Source: Ochromonas danica
Lineage: Eukaryota; Sar; Chrysophyceae; Chromulinales; Chromulinaceae
NCBI GenBank assembly: GCA_015146655.1
Contig: VKHL01000029.1
Location: forward strand, 1 to 64,000
Length of the DNA: 64,000 nt
Direction of reading: 5' to 3'
Shown here: positions 1 to 11,404 of the stretch, in pieces
Layout: the number at the start of each line of letters is the position of its first letter
Numbering within the stretch: position 1 is the stretch's first letter
Translations under genes and position numbers: made by a program
Notes under the pieces: generated by a model
Seen by the model: only the letters and a program-made list of their open reading frames with translations
Databases searched by the model: none
What the model was told of the DNA's origin: nothing

Positions 1-78
1 CCTAACCCTAACCCTAACCCTAACCCTAACCCTAACCCTAACCCTAACCCTAACCCTAACCCTAACCCTAACCCTAAC
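1..78. repeat. Telomeric repeat array, left chromosome end
   Basis: Thirteen uninterrupted copies of CCTAAC occupy the first 78 bases, then unique sequence begins abruptly. This is the C-rich strand of a TTAGGG telomere read inward from the chromosome end, so the true end lies to the left. The array is short, probably because the assembly stops inside it. No degenerate telomere-like units follow. Confidence 0.97.
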
Positions 79-524
79 ATTTTCTGGCTATTTATTTAGC
101 TTATTTACATCATATATTATCGACAACAAACATTTTCTGGAATTTTTGTTTCCCCTTTGGGCTGTTGCAATACTCAAACTTTGCATTGCAAATCAATTGA
201 CTTGATTTCTTTCCTTGATATAAGCTCCAGTCAGATTTATTAAGACCAAGGGATTTACACTGTGCCATTGTCGTCTTTAGATCAGCGCTATCATAGAAGG
301 AATCACTTCGCCCTAACCATAAGTTTCATAGTGGGTGTTTGCAACTCTGATCCACTTATGAAAATACTGTTAAAGGCTAAATGTCTCTCTATATCGTCAA
401 TAAAAGGAAATTATCGATGTTTTGGTATTCCAGGCAGCCTTCCCGTGAAAGGAAGACCCACGTTGCACATCTCAGCCGTCGCAATGTTTGCTACTGTAAA
501 CCTGCCGCAAAAGAAGCCGCCAGT
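79..524. other. Subtelomeric spacer, no gene seen
   Basis: This AT-rich unique sequence separates the telomere array from the 3' end of the first gene. The 11-mer ACATTTTCTGG occurs twice, at the junction with the telomere and about 50 bp inward. I see no satellite, no repeated gene family and no convincing coding frame; short open frames here lack recognisable composition. Confidence 0.6.
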
Positions 525-3500
525 TTACCAAACAGCTTTGGGGAAAAGAATATGAAAGAGTTTTGGGGATGACCAACAGGCCTCTCCCGTTTGATTGTCG
601 AAGTAGTAATAGGCTCCATAGCTCTCATCTAAATACTTCTTGAATCTTTTGGCAAATATTATGCGCGCCTTCTTTCGAGCCATCATTCCTCGCAAACGTT
701 TTTGAAGTCGCACCGCGGCATCCACCTTACCGACTGGCAGTGAGGCCTTTTCTCTTTTTAGCGTGGTAGCAAGAAAGTTGTCAAACCACTCCTTTTCAGC
801 CTTGCGAGAGGCTGTGGTGACTATTGGAGACGTCTCTGCGAACTTTCTGGGATTAGATTTCATCAATCCGGCGTACTGCAGCATGCCTTTACGGTTATCT
901 ACGACTTCCCACATGGCCTCGACAAGGGAGCGAGCATAGAAATCAAAGATTCCCTCGAGAGAGGCCTCTTCGGTCCAAGTGACAGCTTCATCAATGATAA
1001 GCATTTCTTCTTCATGAATGACTTGCTCCGCATAGCGAATACGTTGCACGGTCTCTCGCACTGCAATTCGCTCAGCACTATTGTACAATTTCTGACACTC
1101 CTTTTCCAGCACCAAACTCACCACCTCAGCGGCTTTAAAAGCCACACGGGCAGCATATTGCATGTATCCTCGTGCCCATGTGGAGATAAGATGCTGGCGA
1201 TACCGTTGATAGTCCTTAAAGAGCGCCTCTTCCTTATCTAGCTCCTCTTGTCTCAGGGCATCGCGATAAACAGGATGGTTCAATAAATCCGTCTCCTCCA
1301 CCACAATCGCTTCTACGAGGCGGTGAAAGGCAAGCAATTCAATGCCCTGAAAAAGGTCGGGGCGAAGCAAGAGATCTACAGAAAAATGCTGATAGACAGG
1401 ACCTTCCCAGCCGAGTAGATATTTTCTTACCAGCCCTGGCCGAGCTCGCGCATCATGGTAGTATCCCGGAAAAACTGTGATATTGTTTTCTCTTAGCATT
1501 TTCATGCATTGGACTAGTTTGGAACAGTCTTCGTAGTCGCCGAAGTTCACTCTGCGTGGTGCATCGACGGCACAATAAAGGTCAAACAATGCGTGAGCTT
1601 TGGCATAAAAGCCCTTCGACTGAGCTTCGACTTTCTTCAACTCTTGGAGAGAAACGTAAAAGTCAAGAACATTCACTATACCTGAGAGGCCATAGGAGGC
1701 GGTCCAATGGTCTCGCAAAACTTCCTGTCCTTTTGGGTGGCACAGAAGGAGATGGATCTTTGTAGCCTTGGCATGTGCACTCCATCCTTCCAAGGGATGG
1801 CTACCAAATCGCTGATGCAAGTGATTATGATACTGCTCTTCATTCGTAAAAGTTGCTTGACAACGCGGATCGAAGCACTTAAGGAAAGGAGGAAACTTCG
1901 CGTCATAATTGTGGCCCTCCAGACAGCGTACACAGTCCACCAGTTCGTCCTTAAGTGTATGAGACAGATGATCATAAGCTTTCTTCCTTCTCTCACCTCT
2001 GGACAAACTCCGCAGGTTGAGAGCATCGATAAGGTGCGGAGAAGCTGCTAGTAACTGTTGTAATTGGATGTTGCCATCGCCTGAAGAGAGAAAGTCTTGA
2101 AGCTCCAAAACGGCAGATTTCTCCTGATTGAAGACGTAACCTTGTTTGCGATGTAGTCTCCCTTTCTCTACATCATTGAGTTTGGAATATCTTCGACGCA
2201 TTTCCTCTGGCGACCATTCTTTAAAACCATCTCGCACAACTCTCAACCTCTCTCTCTTTACTTTAAGAACAGAATTCAATATCTTCATGAAATGGTGAAT
2301 GGAATGTACAGCTGCCTTGCGTTGAGTCAATTTCTTTTTAGCAATCAAAATGCGAATCTGCGTCTGACAACGTCGAGCTGAGCCGTGGAGTGTCTTCAAA
2401 TGTCTCTGCCATTTGACGAAGTCCACCCACATATCGAATTGAGGCAAAGCAAACCACCGATGTAGCTTTCTTCTGATTACTTTGACGCGAACTATAAACT
2501 TCCTCCATCGCTGGAAGGTCTGGAAAAGCTCTGCGTTTTGAAACTGTACGATGAGGCGCTTGGCTCGCTGTTGCCGATCATTACGATTATCGGAAGAGAA
2601 TTTCTTCCAAGCAGCGAAACACATCCCAACATAATTGGATCGATAGAAAGTGATAGCCTCGCGAATAAGTTTGCATAGATAGACGTATCTCTTCCACAGG
2701 GCCATACAAAAGATGAAGTAGGTACGCTTGCCGAACTTGAGCCGGAGACGAATAATGGGATGGAAACGTTGCCACGCATTATGCATCCGCCAGTGTTTCT
2801 GAATCATGCGACAAGCACGAAAGCGCCTTAGTCGGGCCATAGCCCAATAGCGATCCCAGAGCAGCTGCAGCTTCAACGCTCCACGCACAGCCTTGGTGTA
2901 ATACCGCTTACCTGGGCGAGAGTCTAAAGCAAACTCATCCTGTGAGAAAGGTCCATAGCGAGTGGCAAGAATATAGTATCGTTCATAATCTCTTTGTCTC
3001 AGCATAGCTTCGCCATACACGTTACTCCAGTAGGAAAGATCGTCCTCAAATGTCATATGGTCGCGTTCATATCGTTGTCGCCAATTCTGCCGAGCCTCAC
3101 GTACCAAGCGCAGCTTAAGTGCACGTTGTGCCACAGGAGCATTATCAACAAAGGAGTGCTGCATATAGATAGGAGGGGCAAGATAATGATTGGCTTGGCA
3201 ATGTTTGTGCCAAGCACTCTGTAGGCGAAGGATCTCGACTCGCGCCTTGGCCATTTGCTGCTCGCACATGTGATGAATGGCATGCCTTGTCGCCGGCACA
3301 GGAATGCACGCAGGCATATGTCCATCAACGAAGAGAAAGCCACATTGTTGACCGAGGCGTCGACGCTCACAAGCGAGAACGTCGTCGAAACGCAATAAGT
3401 CTTGCAGCCTGCTTTCCTCCACCAACACATATTTCCTCGGCTGCAAGGAAGAAGTGGCAGGCTCAAGCTGATCCAGCGGTGCAAGACGCCGATCTGATTG

Positions 3501-3550
3501 TGTGAACAACCCGGAGCTCGCGAGACGGCGGTACGAGCGTGCGAAGTCAT
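525..3550 (-). CDS. IQ / C2H2-like / RGS-like / WW domain protein
   Basis: A long reading frame of about 990 codons runs to a stop at 525-527. Visible parts, numbered from the first open codon at 3509, are: a basic, Trp/Arg-rich first half with IQ-like helices (around 230-250); a C2H2-like knuckle at 545-571 (C545, C550, then H561 to H571); an RGS-like segment at about 585-655 (LLCHPKGQEVLRD through the AHALFDLY helix); acidic helices; a further IQ motif at 930-950 (AAVRLQKRLRGMMARKK); and a WW domain at 960-985 (YYFDNQTGEACWSSP). This layout recalls axonemal or calmodulin-binding scaffolds. The frame has no ATG upstream of 3317. My best model adds a 24-nt first exon with ATG at 3550 and an intron at 3441-3526 ending in a strong pyrimidine-tract acceptor. 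A start at 3317 is the alternative. Confidence 0.75.
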
Positions 3551-4195
3551 CCTCGCATCTCGTGCCTGAGACACCGAACTATTTATTTATTTATTCACTT
3601 GGGGTGAGAACGAGAGTTGGTATGACAACAAGTGCATGTTCTTACCGTTGGATCAATGTGATCTAGATGCAACCACTGTTTCTGCTGTGTAGTATTGACC
3701 GAAGAGACTGCCAAAGTGAGGCTTTTACTATGTTTAAGTCCAGCAAAGTTGTGGCGAATAACATCCTTTTTTGTGGGAAATAAAAGCAAGGGATTGTTGG
3801 ACTGGTCCATTACCAAATCGCTCGATCGCTCGCACAGCAAGCAGTTGTCTGACTCGCCCAGCTGTTGGTCTATGTACAAAGCTGTTGGTGGACTAGTCTG
3901 GACTAAATACACTAAATGTTGTTGTGATGATGATGACCAACGTTTCACCCCACACTCTGCCAAGAAACACACACCAAACCAAGAAAAACGCGCTCTTCCC
4001 AACAGCTTCTAAACTTACATATTGCTCTATATAGAGCTCTGCAGTCTAGTCTACATTGTAGCTATCACGGGACACGTCGTTCGAATTTCTATAAATGTAA
4101 GCTTCTTTCTATCCACCAGAAAAATCAATATGCCCGATTACAAAGTTAATATGCATTAAATATGTAACAATTGACTTGACTCGAAGGAAGTCTGC
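3551..4195. other. Intergenic region, nothing recognised
   Basis: This holds the presumed promoter of the IQ/WW gene and the 3' flank of the methyltransferase-like gene. It has a (ATTT)n tract near 3580-3596. Open frames exist on both strands (about 105-135 codons), but they lack plausible ATG starts or recognisable protein composition. An additional 5' exon of the IQ/WW gene could lie here. Confidence 0.5.
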
Positions 4196-5591
4196 TTAAG
4201 ACCAAATATGAGCTCTTAATCCTTCCTTCCTCAAATCCAGGAAATAGTTTAGAGCACCCAATCGATCCATTCGAAGTCCATCAATCTCAGGAGGAGGAGG
4301 GTCGCCCCATGCCCCATCAGTATAACACAAAAATTCGCAATTGAAGTGCAGCTCGAAGAAGTACTCATCAATCAGATCTATCAATCCCTTCTCTCTCAAA
4401 ATCCTCAAAGCGATCGGCACTTCGACAGAAGCTGTATCAATGTCCAGTTTGAAAGAAACAAAATCCTCTTTCCGAGCAGTCTGTTGGATGAATCTGGTCA
4501 CTGAATGAGGTGTGTCCTTCTCTGCTTGCACTGGCACATTGTAGAAATGATAGACGGGAGCAATCTTTGAGGGAACATCTTTCCAGAAAAAAGGTGGATA
4601 GATGACTACATACTCCCAGCCAAATATCTCATCGAACACGATTCCTTTCTGCGCACATCCAAAACACACACACACATGAACAAAATCGTTCTCAAACTAT
4701 TTGAGACAAATTACCAACCTGTTGATAGCCACAAACAAACCACGTCATGCCACTGCTAAATAGATTAGTTCCAGCATCAAAGAAATAGCGTTTTGGATTT
4801 AGCACATTCGTGTGGGCATACGAGTTTTCGAGCTCCAAGTTATGACCATCTTTAAGCAAGACATAATCCGTGTCAATGCGGAAGGCCGGCACAGTAGGCT
4901 GCACAGGGTTGGAAGCGAGAGCCTGTTTTGCTTCAGGGTTAAATTGGAAGAAACTGAAGGGATGGCGCGCATGGACAGTGATTGGTTCGATGAACTCGAT
5001 CCAGTGATGGACTACATCTCCTCCATCTTCGTGTACTTGATGCTGTTGTAGCTGTTTGCGAGTCTTGCAAGTAGCCGTGTAGTTGAAATAGGACAGATAG
5101 CGGAAGTCCTCCTCCGTGGGCTCTACAGTCTTGCTGTTGTTGTTGGGTGCCATGCGAACTTTCACGCGGGTCAGCCATCGATTAGCATCTTCCACGTCCT
5201 CTAGAATGAACTTGGTCAGCTCCCTTCTTGACTCATGCGGGAAAGGCAGTGTTGACAGCTCCTCCGCTTTTTTCATGTGTTTCATCTCGTAGGGGCTGGA
5301 GACATAGGTCTTGTGGATAGTGCAGTGCTCGAAGTGACCATGTCTAGTCGGCCTGGACTTTTGTCGAGGGTAGTCATGAACAGAAGTTCGATTCGTGTTA
5401 GCAAGCGAACAACAGACAGGAAAGTCATTCCATTTGCACTCCAGCGGAACATTTCTGCCATTGAACGAAAAAAAACGGCGTGGGGCGACCGGAATTTGAA
5501 CATTTTGCGACAGCGCAAAGCGGAAGTTTGCCGCAAACAAAAGAAATATCTCCAATGGTATGAGCGATGCCATCGTTATGAGAGTCTTCAT
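4196..5591 (-). CDS. FkbM-like methyltransferase-like secretory protein
   Basis: Two exons (4719-5591 and 4196-4648) are joined across a phase-0, 70-nt intron (CAG|GTTGGT...GCGCAG) to give 441 residues. The ATG at 5591 is chosen because it starts a clear signal peptide (MKTLITMASLIPLEIFLLFA); the upstream in-frame extension is not protein-like. The mature part has Cys residues and N-glycosylation sequons (NRTS, NYT). The C-terminal third carries FDAGTN, FDEIFGWE and KLDIDTASVEVPI, which resemble the D-x-G-x-N, acidic and K-x-D-x-E motifs of FkbM-type SAM-dependent methyltransferases. That assignment is inference from motif spacing. The product would act in the secretory pathway or at the cell surface. 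The gene is divergent from the transporter gene at 5888. Confidence 0.7.
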
Positions 5592-5887
5592 GTGATAGCA
5601 GACCTGGGAATAGCAGGGAATGGTGCTGCTGCACAATGCTACACAATGCTGGAATGCCGGAATGCTCTCCTGGAACCTACACTGTACAGTAAGACACACT
5701 ACAACTGGACTTCTGGACTTGCCGTGGACTAATCTGGAGTTCTGGACTTCTGTCGAGGGGAGAATGGTTGGTCTGGTTTCTTCATCGTGTGCATCCAGGA
5801 GATTCTCTCTCATCTATCCTCCTCACCCATTGCTGATCGTCGAGGTGCAAGTGAATACTTCTTGTTTTCTCTTGCTGGAGCTACAGA

Positions 5888-7337
5888 ATGGGAGAAGAGA
5901 AAGCGAAAACTCTCTACGACCAAGTCTTGAAGAAATACTCTTACGTATTGGCATGGGCTTCCACATTGAAGCGCAGAGACTACGAAGTTCTTCCTAAGAG
6001 CGATGAAGAGAGTCAAGCAGTAGAGCTTCAAAAGATGACGACTGTTGTGGCTGATGAACAACTCCTCGAGGAGAAGGCCACGTGGCAGGGGAAGGAGCAG
6101 CAAGATGAAGACAAAGAAGAAGAATATTCCTGTTGGCAACAGTTGGTGGGCTGGGTGTGCATGGTGCTTGCCATTTTTGCGGGTGCTTCCATTGGGCCTG
6201 TGTTCAAGTACATGATGGCTGCTGGTGTCACCCCTCTGCTGGCTTCTTCGTGGCGCAACCAGACGATGGTGCTCTCGCTGCTGCCCTTCTCCTTCTACGA
6301 AGCATGGTCGGCGAAGGAGAACCGAGTGCAGTGGTTTGCCTACAAACCAGACCTTCCGTTCCCTGTCTTTGTGCACGTTTTAATCTCTGGAATGTCTTGG
6401 GCGGCCAATTTGCTGTTTTGGGTGGTTGGCTTGCAGTACGTGACCACTTTCAAGGCCTCCATCGTGGCTTCCTGCCACCCTGTTCTCCTGGTCTTTGTGA
6501 TGAAGTTTATGGGTCACGAAATTAGCATTGCGGAGTGGATAGGAGTGATGGTTTCCTTTGGAGGGATGTTTCTTTCAGAGTATCGCGTATCGGGGGCAGA
6601 GGCAGAGGCCGTGGAAGAGACAACACCTTTCCATCTGCAGCTCTTCGGTTATTTTCTTTGCTTCCTTGCTGCTGCTGGAGAAGTGGTCACAATCCTCAAT
6701 CGCATAAAGACACGCAAGTACGTACCTCTGCTTCAGGTGAGTGTGTGTATATGCACTTTACGGGTCAAGTATAAGGACATATACAACATGTTCTCATCCA
6801 TCGATTGAATGCTTGGTTTCGTAGTACACGGTGGCAACTAGTATCGCTGTGATGATATGTGCAACGGTGCTGGCTCTTTGGATCGAGGAAAGAAAGCTTT
6901 TTGAAGATGGAAGATTGTGTTTCGAGGCGCACTGTCTGCTGGGATGGATGGCCCCTGCTTGGCGATTCAAGATGTTGGTCTTTGGGCTTTGGGTTGGTGC
7001 GGTCTGCATCACTGGATTCAACTATGCGGTCAGTGTTTTGATGGAATTGTCTCTAGTTTGCGACTGACGTCTTGGCTCTTTGTAGATGCAGTACATTCCT
7101 CCGCTGGTCTTCGCCTCGGTGACCTTGGTCGACCCCGCTGTCACGGCTCTTATCTCCTGGATTTTTGGCATAGAGGCCTTGCCTGGCATCTTCTCGTGGC
7201 TAGGAGGAGGTGTGGTAATAGCAGGTGTGGGTATAATTGGTTATGGCGAGAGGGTGCGAGAAGCTGCACGTTCAAATTTGCGAGAGACTGACAATGCTAC
7301 TGTCTCTCTCGAAAAGGTCAAAGTTGAAGGGATATGA
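5888..7337 (+). CDS. DMT/EamA-family membrane transporter
   Basis: Three exons (5888-6736, 6825-7028, 7086-7337) are joined by phase-0 introns of 88 and 57 nt, giving 434 residues. An acidic cytosolic N-terminus of about 85 residues precedes some ten hydrophobic helices in two halves, the drug/metabolite transporter layout. Typical features are VTTFKASIVASCHPVLL at the end of the first half and QYIPPLVFASVTLVDPAVT followed by GGGVVIAGVGIIGYGE near the end. The family exports or exchanges small metabolites; the substrate cannot be read from sequence. The tail is short, polar and probably cytosolic. The exon joins restore a continuous DMT fold, which supports them. Confidence 0.88.
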
Positions 7338-7726
7338 TCAACTTATCTCTTCCAAACAGCTCAGTCGGTGAAAACCGTTGATTCTATAGTTTATGTGTGC
7401 GATTCAATTTTGGTTTGATGTCTTTAGATCATCATGGTTTTTGCAACGATCAAGTATTTTGGGTTCTTTTCCATTACATATGTGGTTAGATTGTAATAGG
7501 GCTCGTTCTACATAGCTAGTCCTGTTCCCAGTTCCAGACTAGACTACTACTGCACATCCTGGACATTACGACATTATTCAGTCTCATAGTTGGCCATAGT
7601 TGGGTGCAGTCTGCCTTGAAACTGCTTTTTGGATTTCAGATGTGGGAAAAGCAGTTTTCCTAGCGAAGCCAAGGGAAGCAACGAGTCAGAGACCTGAGAA
7701 GACAGGCACCTTCCCTTCAAAACAAA
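7338..7726. other. Intergenic region between transporter and peptidase
   Basis: This is the 3' flank of the transporter and the promoter of the peptidase gene, both on the plus strand. I see no repeat, RNA gene or additional exon. Short open frames overlap the peptidase start in another frame and are not coding. Confidence 0.5.
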
Positions 7727-9487
7727 ATGAGAATCGTCTTGAAAAGTATCGTTGTCTTCGCTACACTCTCGATCATAAAGGCTTGCTCCAATTTGATAGT
7801 CTCTCCGCAGGCATCAGCAGACGGAAGCGCCATGGTGGCCTACAATGCCGACTCGGGCACCCTCTATGGCAGCCTCTACCACTACCCTGCCGCGGACCAT
7901 GGCCCTGGAGCAATGCGTGATGTCTTTGATTGGGATACTGGTAACTATTTGGGACAGATTCCCGAGGCTTCTCACACTTTTAACGTCGTGGGCAATATGA
8001 ACGAGTTCGGTCTTGTTATCGGGGAGACCACTTTTGGAGGTATCGAGGCTCTTCAGTCCCAGCCTGCCGCTAAGGTAGATTATGGTTCTTTGATCTGGAT
8101 TACTCTTCAGCGCGCGAAGACTGCGCGTGAGGCCATCGATACTATTGCCTCACTCGTTGCAACTTACGGATATGCCTCGGAAGGCGAATCATTCTCCATT
8201 GCAGACCCAAAAGAGGCTTGGATCCTTGAAATCATCGGTAAAGGTGAATACGAACTTGGCGCAGTGTGGGTAGCTCGCAAGGTTCCTGCTGGACATATTA
8301 CTGCACATGCTAATCAGGCCCGCATTCGCACATTCCCGCTGAACAGCCCCGAAGACACTGTCTATGCACCTGACGTCATCTCCTTCGCCAGAAAGATAGG
8401 CATTTACCCTACACACAAGCTTGATGAACATTTCTCATTTTCCGATGTGTATGATCCGGTTAACTTCGAGGGTGCTCGATTCTGCGAGGCGAGAGTTTGG
8501 TCCATTTTCAGCACCTTGCTCGGTGACGCGTTTTCCCAGCAGTATCTGGACTATGCTCAAGGATATAATCTAACAAACCGCATGCCTCTTTTCATCAAAC
8601 CTGCTCAGCGTTTGTCGGTACAGCAAGTTATGGACCTTATGCGCAGTCATTACGAGGGAAGCGCTTTGGATATGTCTGGGCAAACATTTTCAGATGTGGG
8701 CGCATATACTGAATCTATCTACAGGGTGCATCCTCTTACTTGGACATCAACTGTAACTCCCTCTGGTGATGAGGCTGTGAATCCCTTGGACTATTTTAAT
8801 GAACGCCCTATTGCAACTCCTCAGACAGGATGGAATTTTGTTGCCCAGGCCCGTGCTCACGTTCCAATCGAACTGTCTGGTCTACTCTGGTTTGGTGTTG
8901 ACGACTCTGGCACGACTGTACGCACTCCTGTCTATGCCTCTGCAACTGCCGTTCCCAAGGCATTTGCTGGGAAAGGGCCTCAGGATGGCGTGGTTCCACC
9001 CATGATGAAGTTCGATTTGCAATCCGCTTTCTATGTCTTCAATCTAGTTGCAAATTGGGCTTACACTCGTTGGGATCTCATGTATCCTGATATTCTTTCG
9101 ACCATTAAGCAAATCGAGCAGCAGCTGCAGGACCAGGTGGAGGAGGTGGATCGCGTTGCACTGGCTTTATATCGCTCCCAAGGTCCTTCTCAAGCTGTGG
9201 AATATGTTACCAAGTTTGGTGTGCATAGTGGGGACGCGCTTGTTAAGCGTTGGTTTGAATTCTTTGGCGATCTCTTCGTCAAGTACCGTGATGGCTATGT
9301 CATCACGGCAGATAGTAGCTCGAAAGCCTGTGGCTGTGATGCTAATGGAGCAGGCTACCCTCAGTCTTGGTATGACCGTATCGTTAGAGACACTGGTTCT
9401 CATTATGCTGTTCCACAAGAGGAGGAACGAAAGGGAGTAAGAGAGTCCCGATCTGTTCGCAAATCAAAGTTGTTGGCTCTTCGTTGA
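7727..9487 (+). CDS. Secreted peptidase family C69 (Ntn-hydrolase) protein
   Basis: An intronless gene of 586 residues starting at ATG 7727. A hydrophobic signal peptide (residues 1-19) ends immediately before C20 in KACSNLIVSPQASADGS. In family C69 (dipeptidase A/secernin-like, N-terminal nucleophile fold) the exposed Cys at the mature N-terminus is the catalytic nucleophile, and the ASADGS motif follows it, as here. Further family features are NMNEFGLVIGETTFGG, SFSIADPKEAWILEI and HANQARI. The enzyme would hydrolyse dipeptides or related amides outside the cell or in an endomembrane or lysosomal lumen. Length fits large eukaryotic C69 members. The tail is basic (KGVRESRSVRKSK). Nothing looks broken. 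Confidence 0.92.
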   Translation: MRIVLKSIVVFATLSIIKACSNLIVSPQASADGSAMVAYNADSGTLYGSLYHYPAADHGPGAMRDVFDWDTGNYLGQIPEASHTFNVVGNMNEFGLVIGETTFGGIEALQSQPAAKVDYGSLIWITLQRAKTAREAIDTIASLVATYGYASEGESFSIADPKEAWILEIIGKGEYELGAVWVARKVPAGHITAHANQARIRTFPLNSPEDTVYAPDVISFARKIGIYPTHKLDEHFSFSDVYDPVNFEGARFCEARVWSIFSTLLGDAFSQQYLDYAQGYNLTNRMPLFIKPAQRLSVQQVMDLMRSHYEGSALDMSGQTFSDVGAYTESIYRVHPLTWTSTVTPSGDEAVNPLDYFNERPIATPQTGWNFVAQARAHVPIELSGLLWFGVDDSGTTVRTPVYASATAVPKAFAGKGPQDGVVPPMMKFDLQSAFYVFNLVANWAYTRWDLMYPDILSTIKQIEQQLQDQVEEVDRVALALYRSQGPSQAVEYVTKFGVHSGDALVKRWFEFFGDLFVKYRDGYVITADSSSKACGCDANGAGYPQSWYDRIVRDTGSHYAVPQEEERKGVRESRSVRKSKLLALR

Positions 9488-9931
9488 GGTCTATATCAAG
9501 CATAACCTTAATAAGTGTGAGCTCATGCAAAGGTTGATCGTTTTGATTTTTTGTAACCTGGCCTGAACATCTCCTTTGTCTACCTTTTACCCTAAGTTGT
9601 GCAAAAGCGTTTTACGTGCCCTGCTCTTCGGTGTTTCAGGTTGAAGCCTTAACCTTTGTTTCCTATCTGTGGGTATGCTTCAATTTTTCCATAGTTTTGT
9701 GCGGTTGAAATAGTTTGAAGACTTCGAACAACCTCAGTTTTAGTGCCAAAAGAGACCTTAGTTTTAGTGTCACAGTCCCCTTCAATGTGAAACTGATCAC
9801 AGAATGTCTGTCTATTGCTTCCTGCGCGGGACTTGCCTTGAACCAAAACAAAAACAAAACAAAAAACAAAACCCAGCAACAACTCTGGATTGCACAATTA
9901 GCACAACTTTAGAACTCCCGTTTAGTCTGTG
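9488..9931. other. Intergenic region with short direct repeat and A-rich run
   Basis: The sequence ACCTCAGTTTTAGTG at 9731-9745 recurs as ACCTTAGTTTTAGTG at 9755-9769. An AAAAC-rich run lies at about 9843-9875, just upstream of the dioxygenase start. No gene is supported. Confidence 0.5.
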
Positions 9932-11202
9932 ATGATTGGGATTGCAAAATGTGCAAGCAAACAACTGGTGTTGCTGCTGTATCTTCTCTTAAGTCACATT
10001 GTGGGGTGCTCCAAACTGTTGAAACACCTAAAAAATCATCATCTGTCTGCACGTCCGCCTACAGCCGCTCCCTCGCTCGTTAAGAGAGACTGGCTGACCG
10101 ATCGAGAAGTTCTCTCTTTCTTTAAAGACGGCCATCTTCGCCTCGATGGGTTATTCGACAAGAGGTTTTTGGAAAAGGACTTCTTCCCTGAAGCGCGAAG
10201 AGCACTTGCCAAAGGCGAACTCAGTGCTTTGCGTCACCAAATTGGAGTCGTACTGGGTGATCCTAACGCGGACAGATACAGTCTGGAAGACTGTATCACA
10301 ATTCTTGATTCTTCCACTATTCCAAAGAGCCAGATGCCTTTTCTTCAGGTCTTTCACTTGTGGAAGTCGTCCGAGATGGTGCGAAAGCTCGCCTTTTCGC
10401 CGGTGTTGGGACGCTTAGCTTGCCAGCTGCTCGACGTCCCTGCCGTCCGTCTCTACCAAGATAGCTTATTTGTCAAGCGTCCTGGTGATGGGCCGACCAT
10501 GTGGCATTCAGACTTGAACATGGCGCCCTTCGATAGCAACAGCTTCCTCACCTTCTGGGTGCCACTCACGCCTGTGCCTGCCGCGGAGGAAGGCGGCACA
10601 GGGCTTGTCTATGCATCCACCTCTCATCGTGACTTTTCCCTCCCTTATTGTTGGTCTATTTTGTGCATTTTCCCTCTCGTTATCTCTGAATAACGATGTG
10701 CATGGTTCGATAGGGACGGACCCAGCCACGGTTGACCTTGAAGGACGTTACCCGCTTGCAGAGTATGGAAGATTTCAAGTGGGTGATTGTGCAGTACATC
10801 ATGGATGGTGTCTTCATTGGTGAGCTCCACGTATTCATCTTTATTCCTCGCTGGTGATCTCATCTGGCCTTACCAGTACTCAAGGCAATGTGCTTGATCA
10901 ATCACGCTATGCTTACGTTGCTTGCTTCGTCGCTGATAGAGCGCCACTTCTAATGGCTGATGGCCATCTTCGTCGCCCGGACAATGAAGATGCTCAAGTA
11001 TGTCCAAACTAATATGCCACCTTTGTGATTGCTGATAATCAACGCTGCTTTTTAGAGCTATGCTGGCTGGATCAAGGAAGTGGGATGGGGAGGAGAGGCT
11101 GCTCATCCTTTGTTACCAGTAGTTTACGATGAAGATTTAGAACTTGCCGATCTGCAAATTCTGCAGCAAGAAACCTTGCACTATCTCAGTAGAAAGCAGT
11201 AG
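9932..11202 (+). CDS. Phytanoyl-CoA dioxygenase (PhyH)-like Fe(II)/2-oxoglutarate oxygenase
   Basis: Four exons (9932-10649, 10714-10819, 10877-10997, 11056-11202) are joined by introns of 64, 57 and 58 nt to give 363 residues. The start is the ATG at 9932. The first hydrophobic stretch (KQLVLLLYLLLSHIVGC) is a signal peptide or anchor. The iron-binding H-x-D lies in MWHSDLN (about H192/D194). The substrate-binding part is WVPLTPVPAAEEGGTGLVY and SHRDFSLPYW, where the W codon is split by intron 1. The distal His is in DCAVHHGW and the 2-oxoglutarate Arg in SRYAYV. The joins restore these motifs in order, which is strong support. The family hydroxylates lipids and many small molecules; the substrate is unknown. 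It is convergent with the PH-SAM gene, 202 bp away. Confidence 0.9.
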
Positions 11203-11404
11203 AAAGCAGCACTCTTTGGTATCATATCGCTCGAATAGAGACTAATTGCTGTGGCAAAACCAATCCTAAAGTCGATAGTCTTGTCTATCTGTCCAGCCAA
11301 ACGGGGTGGAAGGGAAGAGGGTCTACAAGAAAAAAGAATAATTTAATAGCTTAGTATTTAACAACTGACATAACACACTCATACAAAAACTCCGCTTTTG
11401 CCTC

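Noticed and set aside
3595-4012. Open frames of 105-135 codons on both strands
   Set aside because: The minus-strand frame lacks an ATG at its start and neither has recognisable composition. They may include an unrecognised 5' exon, but I cannot support a gene.
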